From the NCBI GenBank assembly GCA_001730085.1, contig MDLB01000023.1:1-5229 (forward strand): a stretch of 5,229 nucleotides of DNA, written 5' to 3'. This stretch comes from PVC group bacterium (ex Bugula neritina AB1). GTDB taxonomy: Bacteria; GCA-001730085. The notes under the pieces are model-generated. The model searched no databases. It worked only from the letters and a program-made list of their open reading frames with translations, and was not told the origin of the DNA. Made by a program: the position numbers and the translations under genes. Positions 1 to 4,974 of the stretch are shown here, piece after piece (position 1 is the first letter of the stretch; each line of letters starts with the position of its first letter).

Positions 1-135
1 GGCTACAGTGCAAACGCTGACCGTAATGCGGGGCGTAATATCTTAGAGGCAGGGCATGCCTTGTTAGCTTGTGGAGAAAATCCGTTAGGAATTTCTATGA
101 AGCAAGAACCCCTAGTTGCTAAAAAAATAGCTTAG
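1..135 (+). CDS. tnpB: TnpB (IS200/IS605 OrfB) RNA-guided nuclease, C-terminal end only
   Basis: The window opens inside this gene; 44 codons remain, ending in TAG at 133-135. The peptide begins [18 protein letters not shown], the signature of the last RuvC segment of TnpB/OrfB proteins. Asp7 (in NADRNA) matches the third catalytic Asp of the RuvC site, and Gly1 is probably the glycine that follows the last cysteine of the zinc ribbon. The tail ACGE...SMKQEP is a typical C-terminal ending of proteobacterial OrfB proteins. In this family TnpB cuts DNA guided by an omega RNA made from the element's own 3' end, which helps keep the element in place. Most of the protein, including the other catalytic residues, lies upstream and cannot be checked, so intactness is unknown. 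No open frame resembling a TnpA transposase is visible here, but it could lie outside the window. Confidence 0.88.
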   Translation, partial: GYSANADRNAGRNILEAGHALLACGENPLGISMKQEPLVAKKIA

Positions 136-178
136 TAAATCTAGGAATCACCTTCCTTTAGGTAGGTGAGGATGTCAA
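1..178 (+). mobile_element. Right end of an IS200/IS605-type (tnpB-bearing) element
   Basis: Just after the tnpB stop there is a stem-loop at 149-168: CACCT/AGGTG, one T.T mismatch, then CC/GG, with loop TTTA. It is followed by GAGGATGTCAA. A subterminal hairpin followed by a short conserved tail is the usual form of IS200/IS605 right ends, which carry imperfect palindromes instead of terminal inverted repeats and make no target duplication. I place the boundary near 175-178 (TCAA) from the pattern only; an empty site would be needed to fix it. The left end lies outside the window. Confidence 0.5.
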
Positions 179-198
179 TAAGGCCTAAGGAGCTTATT
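100..198 (+). ncRNA. Predicted omega RNA (reRNA) scaffold with guide
   Basis: TnpB family members use an RNA that overlaps the 3' end of tnpB, runs to the right end of the element, and carries a guide copied from the flanking DNA. The expected structure is visible: CCTAG (111-115) can pair with CTAGG (141-145), enclosing GCTA/TAGC (118-121/128-131), and the hairpin at 149-168 follows. If the element ends at about 178, the guide would be about 20 nt starting TAAGGCCTAAGG at 179. The 5' end of the RNA is not defined here and 100 is only a rough limit. The existence of the RNA is inferred from the family and from the inverted repeats, not shown. Confidence 0.4.
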
Positions 199-200
199 GA
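175..200. repeat. 8-bp perfect inverted repeat at the element/flank junction
   Basis: TCAATAAG (175-182) and CTTATTGA (193-200) are exact reverse complements separated by 10 nt. A second short palindrome, AAAAA-CGGG-TTTTT (201-214), follows directly. The first stem straddles the presumed right boundary, so it combines element and host sequence. It could be a transcription end signal for tnpB, though no T-run follows the first stem. It could equally be chance in A+T-rich DNA. Confidence 0.4.
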
Positions 201-266
201 AAAAACGGGTTTTTAATTAAAAATAATCCTAATTTAAGATTGTTCTGATACTTTAATCTTGTTAAG

Positions 267-277
267 AAAGGCAGGTG
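267..277 (+). promoter_or_regulatory. Ribosome binding site that supports the TTG start of the M48 protease
   Basis: AAAGG (267-271) and AGGTG (273-277) lie 10 and 4 nt before TTG at 282. The first in-frame ATG (303) has only A/T-rich sequence before it with no purine-rich site. Starting at 303 would also cut into the first membrane segment. The TTG start is therefore preferred. I found no convincing -35/-10 pair in 179-266; TTGAAA at 197-202 is the only -35-like hexamer and its -10 partners are poorly spaced. Confidence 0.55.
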
Positions 278-281
278 CTTC

Positions 282-1517
282 TTGAATATTTATACCTTTA
301 TCATGGTTGGTTTTATTTTTATTCATTATATTTTTAAAACCTTATTGGATCAAATGAATATTCGAGCGATTCAGACCGAGGTTCCCGAAGAGTTTAAAGA
401 AACATATGAGTTGGAAAAGTATAAAAAGTCTCAACTGTATTTAAAAGATGGGGAAAGGTTTTTTTGGATAAAAAGAACCTTTTTTTTAGGCGTAACATTT
501 GCTGTTTTATATAGCGATAGTTTAGATCTTTTAGATGGTTTTGTTCGAGGGTTTGAGCTTTCTTCAACTTTAACAGGGCTATTCTACTTGTCTCTTTTAT
601 TATTGGCGAAAATGATTTTAGATGTTCCTTTCTCTTTGTACCATACGTTTGTTATAGAGCAAAAATTTGGATTCAATAAGATGTCCTTAAAGACATTTAT
701 TTTGGATTTTTTTAAAGGGATTATCTTAACAGCTTTTTTAGGACTTCCTCTTTTAACCTTGACTTTGTGGCTTTTAGGAAAATACCCTTCGAATGCTTGG
801 GTATATGTTTGGGCGATTGTTTCAATATATCAAACCTTTTTAATGTTTGTGGCGCCAGCGGTCATTATGCCCTTATTTAACAAGTTCACACCTTTGAAGG
901 AAGGACCTTTAAAGACGGCGATTGACGCCTATGCCAAAGAGCATGGCTTTGCTTTAAAAGGAGTTTTTACTATGGATGGTTCTAAAAGATCATCCAAAAG
1001 CAATGCCTTTTTCACAGGGATAGGGAAGTATCGTAGAATTGTTTTATTTGATACGCTTATTGAGCAGTTGACGACAGAGGAGTTGATGGCCGTTTTAGCT
1101 CATGAAATGGGGCATTTTAAAAAGGGACATATCTTAAAGGGAATGGGGATTTCTCTTTTGACAATGGGGCTTTACTTGTGGGGGTTATCTCTATGTGTTC
1201 AATACAAACCTTTCTTTGACGCCTTAGGTCTTTCTGAAGTTTCTGTTTATTTGGGTCTTGTGGTTTTTAGTTTCGTGATAAGTCCTTTTCAATTTTTTAT
1301 GAGTATTTTTTCAAGTATTTTTTCTCGTAAAAATGAATATGAAGCTGATAGATACTCCATTGAAACATATAAAAATCCTGAATCTATGATTTCGGCGCTA
1401 AAAAAACTTACCGTGAATAACTTATCTAATTTGACACCACATCCTTGGAAAGTCTTTTTTGAATACAGTCATCCTCCTGTGAAAGATAGGATCGAAGAGA
1501 TAAGGAGGCTTTCATGA
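282..1517 (+). CDS. M48 family membrane metalloprotease, Ste24/CAAX prenyl protease 1 type
   Basis: This 411-residue protein has the Ste24 layout. Hydrophobic segments lie near residues 3-20, 64-78, 98-116, 140-165 and 171-198, with a further pair at about 286-306 and 320-345, on either side of the catalytic region. The zinc site is H274-E-M-G-H278 (HExxH), with E352 in NEYEAD as the likely third ligand and D356 conserved. Other family marks are LDVPFSLYHTFVIEQKFGFN (113-132), VIMPLFNKFTPL (194-205), SNAFFTG (240-246) and SHPP (396-399). Eukaryotic Ste24 trims prenylated CAAX proteins. Bacterial relatives act in the inner membrane on largely unknown substrates, probably in protein quality control, and are distinct from the shorter HtpX proteins. 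Length and motifs suggest an intact enzyme. It starts at TTG and its TGA overlaps the dsbD start by 4 nt, so the two are translated together. Confidence 0.9.
   Translation: MNIYTFIMVGFIFIHYIFKTLLDQMNIRAIQTEVPEEFKETYELEKYKKSQLYLKDGERFFWIKRTFFLGVTFAVLYSDSLDLLDGFVRGFELSSTLTGLFYLSLLLLAKMILDVPFSLYHTFVIEQKFGFNKMSLKTFILDFFKGIILTAFLGLPLLTLTLWLLGKYPSNAWVYVWAIVSIYQTFLMFVAPAVIMPLFNKFTPLKEGPLKTAIDAYAKEHGFALKGVFTMDGSKRSSKSNAFFTGIGKYRRIVLFDTLIEQLTTEELMAVLAHEMGHFKKGHILKGMGISLLTMGLYLWGLSLCVQYKPFFDALGLSEVSVYLGLVVFSFVISPFQFFMSIFSSIFSRKNEYEADRYSIETYKNPESMISALKKLTVNNLSNLTPHPWKVFFEYSHPPVKDRIEEIRRLS
1502..1508 (+). promoter_or_regulatory. Strong ribosome binding site for dsbD
   Basis: AAGGAGG ends 5 nt before the ATG at 1514 and lies inside the last codons of the protease gene. 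Together with the ATGA stop/start overlap (1514-1517), it fixes the dsbD start and indicates translational coupling. Confidence 0.8.
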
Positions 1518-3283
1518 TCTTTGGAGGCGGCTTTACGGTCTCTTTTTATAAGTATTTTTTAACGTTCTTCTTTTTCTTTTTACCGATTTTTGGGGAAAAA
1601 GTGCTTTTTGCTCAAAATGTCCAAGCGGAGATGATTTCTTCTCATATTCAAGCTTCTCCTGGAGAGACAGTGACTGTTGCGATTGGCTTGAAAATGGATG
1701 AGGGATGGCATACCTACGCAAAAGACCCTGGTGAAGCAGGAGCTCCAAGTGAAATCATATGGACGTTGCCTGCGAATACTGAAGTTTCTGATATTGAGTG
1801 GCCTCCTGCCATTACTTTTGATACAAGTGGTATTGTGAGTTATGGCTATAAAGGTCAGGTTTATCTTGTTTCACGTTTAAAAATTCCAAAAACATGGCCA
1901 GTTAACAAAACTTTTCCTATTAAAGCAAAGGTTCAGTGGCTAGCTTGTAAGGAAATTTGTATCCCTGGTCAAGCCTCATTTGAAAGCGAGATCATGGTGA
2001 GTGCAAACTCTTTGATAAATCAAAAGTATAAAGATACTGTGAAAAATGAAAAAGAAGTTTTGCCAAAAGAAGAAACAGTTTCTGAAAAAAAAGGGACCTT
2101 TTTCTTAGCGGTTTTATTTGCCTTTTTGGGTGGACTCATTTTGAATTTGATGCCATGTGTCTTACCTGTCCTTTCTTTAAAGGTGATGAAATTTGTTCAA
2201 CACGCAGCCAATGATTCGGTGGAGGTTTGGAAGCATGGGCTTGTTTTTATGGCGGGAGTGTTAGCTTCTTTTTGGGTTTTAACTCTTTTTCTTATTTTAC
2301 TTAGAGCAGGGGGGCAGCAGTTAGGATGGGGGTTTCAACTTCAATCGCCGACCTTTGTTTTCCTATTGACAGTTCTTTTTTTCGTTTTTGCGCTCAATAT
2401 GTTTGGAATTTTTGAGATAAACTTTGCTTTTAACGGAGGAAGTCTTTTTAGATTTATCGAGGGAAAAACCTTGTTTTTAGAGTCCTTTTTTAGTGGAATA
2501 TTAGTGACGTTGGTTGCCACACCATGCACAGCACCTTTTATGGGGGTAGCTTTAGGGTTTGCTTTGACACAACCCATTTATCTTGCATTTATTATTTTTA
2601 CGGCACTAGGAGTAGGGTTAGCTTTTCCTTATGTTCTACTTTCATTTAATGAGAAATGGCTCAAATGTATACCGAAGCCAGGAGGGTGGATGATCGCACT
2701 AAAAGAATTGATGGGATTTTTTTTAATAGGAACATGTTTGTGGTTGATATGGGTTTTAAACCTTCAAGTACCTGATTGTTCACATAAAATCCTGTGGGCG
2801 ATGTTGATCATATCTTTGGGCTTTTGGATACATAGTAAAAACAAAAAATCGGCTTCATTTTTATTGGCATGCTCAATCGTTATACTTTCAAGTTTTTGGA
2901 TCCTGAATGAGATTAAGCTTAATAAATATGATGTGGTGTGGGAGAATTTTGATCAAGAAAAAATCATAGAGACACAACAAAAGGGTAGACCCGTTTTTGT
3001 TGACTTTACGGCTGCATGGTGTTTAACGTGTCAGGTTAATAAACGAACGACCCTTTCACGTGTGAGTGTTCGTAATCTTTTTAAAAAGAATAATATACTT
3101 TTGATGAGAGCTGACTGGACAAAGAAGAACCCTAAAATAACAAAAGCTTTAGAGAAACTCGGTCACATTGGTGTGCCTCTTTATGTTTACTATCCTCCAG
3201 AGGAAAAGGCGAAACCGATAATCTTGCCAGCGATTTTGAGTCCAAAGATTTTAAAGAGTTTTTTAGTTAAGAGGACGGAGTAA
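1514..3283 (+). CDS. dsbD: Thiol:disulfide interchange protein DsbD (protein-disulfide reductase)
   Basis: DsbD carries electrons from cytoplasmic thioredoxin across the inner membrane to periplasmic thiol proteins such as DsbC-type isomerases or cytochrome c maturation factors. All three redox modules are present in 589 residues, close to the usual size. A signal sequence (about 10-38, likely cut after VQA at 38) leads into a periplasmic N-domain (about 40-165) with C145-KEI-C149. A membrane domain with about eight segments (195-466) has C215 in NLMPCVLPVLSLKV and C338 in VATPCTAPFMG. A C-terminal thioredoxin-like domain (about 475-589) has W-C503-LT-C506 and a probable cis-proline at P555. 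The N-domain motif WLACKEICIPG is a CxxxC type, unlike the CxxxxxC of E. coli DsbD, and resembles ScsB-like and alphaproteobacterial or chlamydial homologues. The start is set by AAGGAGG and overlap with the protease gene. The 3' end overlaps the convergent cation transporter gene by 17 bp, with no terminator between them. Confidence 0.93.
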   Translation: MIFGGGFTVSFYKYFLTFFFFFLPIFGEKVLFAQNVQAEMISSHIQASPGETVTVAIGLKMDEGWHTYAKDPGEAGAPSEIIWTLPANTEVSDIEWPPAITFDTSGIVSYGYKGQVYLVSRLKIPKTWPVNKTFPIKAKVQWLACKEICIPGQASFESEIMVSANSLINQKYKDTVKNEKEVLPKEETVSEKKGTFFLAVLFAFLGGLILNLMPCVLPVLSLKVMKFVQHAANDSVEVWKHGLVFMAGVLASFWVLTLFLILLRAGGQQLGWGFQLQSPTFVFLLTVLFFVFALNMFGIFEINFAFNGGSLFRFIEGKTLFLESFFSGILVTLVATPCTAPFMGVALGFALTQPIYLAFIIFTALGVGLAFPYVLLSFNEKWLKCIPKPGGWMIALKELMGFFLIGTCLWLIWVLNLQVPDCSHKILWAMLIISLGFWIHSKNKKSASFLLACSIVILSSFWILNEIKLNKYDVVWENFDQEKIIETQQKGRPVFVDFTAAWCLTCQVNKRTTLSRVSVRNLFKKNNILLMRADWTKKNPKITKALEKLGHIGVPLYVYYPPEEKAKPIILPAILSPKILKSFLVKRTE

Positions 3284-4493
3284 TATCTTTGCGTATTTCG
3301 TCGATACTTCTTTTTGAAACATAGGCCCACGGAGGAGATACATGTATACTAAAATGGATCGAAGGGTGTTTTTTCTGTAGTTTTTTTAGAAAGTTTTGCT
3401 TGATTTCTTGATTCCGTTGGCTATCTTTTTCTCTAAGATAAATATTGAAAATAGCTTCACTTTTTTTGTTTTTATATTCGATTATGCGCAACCCATAAAA
3501 CGAAAGTATCTCTTTGTCGTTTTTGAGAATCATTGATATTTCTTCTTTTAATATTTGATAAATAGGGTTTTCTGGGTTCACAGGGTCTGAATGAACGACA
3601 ACAGTTGCATGTAATATTTCGGACACGTTTTTTTCAACTTTTTCACATATGTCATGAGATTCTACAAATGTTAGTTTTTCAGAAAGTTCTATATGAATAG
3701 AAAGTAAAAGAGTGTTTCCGTAATTATGATAAATGATATCGTGAACATTGTATATTTGAGGGATGGAAGCTATGGTTTCTACAATTTTATCAAGATCCTT
3801 TTCACAGGGGGCTTCTCCAATCAGGGGGCTTATTGACTTTTTTGCAGAGGAGAAGGCTATCCACATGATCCAAAGGGACAACCCTGCACCTATAAAAGGG
3901 TCAATGATATCGAGTCCGAATTGCTTAAGAAACAGAGATAGTAAAACGAGTATGGAGGACAAAGCGTCGGAGCGATGATGATGGCCCTCAACGTCGAAAA
4001 CACGTGAACCTGTGATAGCTGAAAGGGTAAAGGAAATACGTGCTAGAAATTCATTAGCTAAAATGGTTAAGAAAACAAAAAAATAGATACCCATAGATAT
4101 GGGGTGTGAATCTTTAGCGAAAAATCCGTGAAAAGAAGATTTTAAAATTTCGTAGCCAACGAGTAATAAGAATCCAGAGATGATAAGTGTGCAGATAAAC
4201 TCAACACGTCCGTGTCCGAAAGGGTGTTCTTTATCAGGAGGTTTGTTTGAAGCTTTGAGACCTATGATCGCAACGAGAGATGAAGAGCAGTCTGATAAAG
4301 AGTGAAAAGCATCGGCAATAAGGGCATGGCTGTGTAGAGTTAAGCCAAAGATAAACTTTAACGCAAACATGAGTAAATTTATGCTTATACTAAAAAAACC
4401 TTCGCAATAGCCCGCATACTTACGCTTTTCGGATAAAGACGCAAAGTTTTTATCAAAAATCCACCGGTTTAATAAATATTTAATCATACACAT
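3267..4493 (-). CDS. Cation diffusion facilitator (CDF) family metal exporter with extended C-terminus
   Basis: CDF proteins are proton-driven dimeric exporters of Zn, Fe, Mn or similar ions in the inner membrane. Six hydrophobic segments are seen (about 33-50, 56-80, 98-117, 132-155, 177-192, 198-216). The transport site reads H64-SLS-D68 in segment 2 and H172-HRS-D176 in segment 5, an HxxxD/HxxxD set usual for zinc-selective members; E. coli FieF has D/D and H/D. HPFGHGR (90-96) is the conserved loop. The cytoplasmic dimer domain (about 230-305) keeps candidate metal ligands H251, H267, H280, H301 and D303. About 100 further residues (306-408) make the protein longer than FieF (about 300). 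They resemble the extra alpha/beta domain of long, Clostridium-like CDFs. The start is the first ATG; ATG at 4487 (Met3) is an alternative, and neither has a strong ribosome site. Zinc is the likeliest substrate, by inference. Confidence 0.9.
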   Translation of the reverse strand: MCMIKYLLNRWIFDKNFASLSEKRKYAGYCEGFFSISINLLMFALKFIFGLTLHSHALIADAFHSLSDCSSSLVAIIGLKASNKPPDKEHPFGHGRVEFICTLIISGFLLLVGYEILKSSFHGFFAKDSHPISMGIYFFVFLTILANEFLARISFTLSAITGSRVFDVEGHHHRSDALSSILVLLSLFLKQFGLDIIDPFIGAGLSLWIMWIAFSSAKKSISPLIGEAPCEKDLDKIVETIASIPQIYNVHDIIYHNYGNTLLLSIHIELSEKLTFVESHDICEKVEKNVSEILHATVVVHSDPVNPENPIYQILKEEISMILKNDKEILSFYGLRIIEYKNKKSEAIFNIYLREKDSQRNQEIKQNFLKKLQKKHPSIHFSIHVSPPWAYVSKRSIDEIRKDITPSS

Positions 4494-4534
4494 GAGTGTA
4501 TCGTATCTCTCATAGCTTTTTCAAGAAAGAAATA

Positions 4535-4565
4535 ATTATAAATCTTATTATTTAGTAAAGGTCAT
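4535..4565 (-). promoter_or_regulatory. Candidate promoter for the CDF gene
   Basis: On the minus strand, TATAAT occupies 4540-4535. ATGACC (4565-4560) is a partial -35 match 19 nt further upstream. Transcription would begin near 4528, leaving a leader of about 35 nt. The -10 is a perfect hexamer, but A+T-rich gaps contain such hexamers by chance and the -35 is weak. Confidence 0.3.
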
Positions 4566-4665
4566 GGGAAATTTTGAAAAATGTTTAAATCTTTGTTTTT
4601 TTAAAAGATATAAAATTTATTAAAATAGATGAATATTAATATGTATTATGTTATAATGATTCATT

Positions 4666-4691
4666 ACAAGTTAAAAGCTTGTTTTTTTTTT
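4666..4691 (+). terminator. Weak terminator-like hairpin with ten T residues
   Basis: ACAAG (4666-4670) pairs with CTTGT (4678-4682) around a 7-nt loop, and an unbroken run of ten T covers 4682-4691. The stem is only 5 bp with two G/C pairs, so it is weak. No plus-strand gene ends close to it: the nearest is dsbD, about 1.4 kb upstream, so its client is unclear. Confidence 0.3.
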
Positions 4692-4733
4692 AAGCAAGGC
4701 CTTTGCAATGGCAGTGAGGGTTAATCTTCCAGA

Positions 4734-4751
4734 CTTTAAACCTGTTTAGAG
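4734..4751. repeat. 8-bp inverted repeat (hairpin)
   Basis: CTTTAAAC (4734-4741) pairs with GTTTAGAG (4744-4751), with one G.T pair, around a 2-nt centre. In practice this is a 7-bp stem with loop CCTG. It lies in the suspected tnpB relic and may be a leftover of an omega-RNA fold. Confidence 0.4.
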
Positions 4752-4761
4752 CCTTTATTTT

Positions 4762-4783
4762 AACTCTCCTTGAAGCAGGAGTT
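4762..4783. repeat. Imperfect hairpin at the end of the tnpB relic
   Basis: AACT (4762-4765) pairs with AGTT (4780-4783) and CCT (4768-4770) with AGG (4777-4779), with a two-base bulge and loop TGAAGC. An alternative register pairs CTCCT (4766-4770) with AGGAG (4777-4781). It runs directly into the long palindrome at 4781-4811. Confidence 0.4.
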
Positions 4784-4811
4784 ATTAATAAAAAATGTTT
4801 TTATTAATAAC
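4781..4811. repeat. Perfect 14-bp palindrome with 3-nt loop
   Basis: GTTATTAATAAAAA (4781-4794) is the exact reverse complement of TTTTTATTAATAAC (4798-4811), with ATG between them. It is the longest perfect inverted repeat I see in the window. The stem is nearly all A/T. In either direction the descending arm and flank are only partly T-rich, so it is not a standard terminator. It may be a small inserted element, an insertion junction, or a protein-binding cruciform. Confidence 0.75.
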
Positions 4812-4860
4812 AGAAAATTCCTTTGAATTTTTTTGATTTATCATTTCAAGCCGAGAAGAC

Positions 4861-4888
4861 CTCTTCACTTTAGGTTGAGGATGAGAGG
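4861..4888 (+). repeat. Right-end-like hairpin resembling the end of the first element
   Basis: This segment shares CTTC, CTTTAGGT and TGAGGATG, in the same order, with the element right end at 152-174. The inner AGG seen there is missing here. It folds as CCTCT-CA/TG-AGAGG with one bulged T and is followed by CTTTTT. It is either the right end of the decayed element at 4696-4807 or part of the left end of the tnpB element that starts at 4975. Its position after the relic favours the first reading. Confidence 0.45.
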
Positions 4889-4899
4889 CTTTTTCACAG

Positions 4900-4934
4900 A
4901 TATTAAAAATGTGGAGAGCTTTGGTTTTTAATAT
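4900..4934. repeat. 10-bp perfect inverted repeat upstream of the last tnpB
   Basis: ATATTAAAAA (4900-4909) and TTTTTAATAT (4925-4934) are exact reverse complements around a 15-nt loop. The repeat ends 40 bp before the tnpB ATG. IS200/IS605 left ends carry a subterminal hairpin, so this is a candidate for the left-end structure of that element. The low-complexity arms make chance possible. Confidence 0.45.
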
Positions 4935-4974
4935 ATTTTTTAATTTTCCATAGAGCCTATGTTAAAGTGTGTGA

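Larger units (their letters stand above)
4696..4807 (+). pseudogene. Probable decayed 3' end of another tnpB gene
   Basis: Three plus-strand frames carry pieces that look like TnpB C-termini, broken by stops. One frame reads VNLPDFKPV then TAG at 4747, then SLYF; many OrfB proteins end in a PxFxPVE segment, and a single GAG to TAG change would restore the E. The next frame reads LTLLEAGVIN (4763-4789), like the terminal EAG motif of that same group. The third frame reads TCLEPLF, stop, LSLKQE (4740-4781), which lines up with [14 protein letters not shown] at the end of the first gene in this window. A right-end-like sequence follows at 4861-4888, where an element's end would be expected. Each match is short and overlapping frames cannot all have been used, so the assignment is tentative. 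No upstream part of the gene is visible. Confidence 0.35.
4494..4974. other. 481-bp gap rich in inverted repeats, no intact gene
   Basis: No open frame with coding character was found on either strand. In order it holds the leader and candidate promoter of the CDF gene (to about 4565); plain A+T-rich DNA (4566-4645); an extended -10 sequence TGTTATAAT (4649-4657, plus strand); a weak terminator-like hairpin (4666-4691); a probable decayed tnpB 3' end (4696-4807); a series of inverted repeats (4734-4751, 4762-4783, 4781-4811, 4861-4888, 4900-4934); and the start region of the last tnpB gene. The part from about 4694 onward is best read as stacked mobile-element debris. Confidence 0.6.

Noticed and set aside
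201-214. AAAAA-CGGG-TTTTT as a rho-independent terminator of the first tnpB
   Set aside because: The stem has no G/C pairs unless a 2-nt loop is allowed, and no further T-run follows it, so it is too weak to call.
303-305. ATG as the start of the M48 protease
   Set aside because: No ribosome site precedes it and it falls inside the first membrane segment; TTG at 282 has purine-rich sites at suitable distance.
1533-1748. Open frame on the minus strand (71 codons)
   Set aside because: It lies wholly inside dsbD, whose signal sequence and domains are clear. Its translation is low-complexity and basic and resembles no family.
2341-2577. Open frame on the minus strand (78 codons)
   Set aside because: Antisense to the DsbD membrane domain, with a Lys-rich translation typical of the opposite strand of hydrophobic coding sequence.
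3763-3978. Open frame on the plus strand (71 codons)
   Set aside because: Antisense to the CDF gene, which has strong family motifs across this stretch; no ribosome site or recognisable domain.
4654-4666. Fur-box-like palindrome TAATGA-T-TCATTA
   Set aside because: Only 13 bp and one copy in very A+T-rich DNA. The arms do not extend to the 19-bp Fur operator, and the gene nearby looks zinc-type.
4494-4974. Possible tRNA, structured housekeeping RNA or CRISPR array in the gap
   Set aside because: The hairpins do not form a cloverleaf, no SRP, tmRNA or RNase P signature is seen, and there is no regularly spaced repeat.
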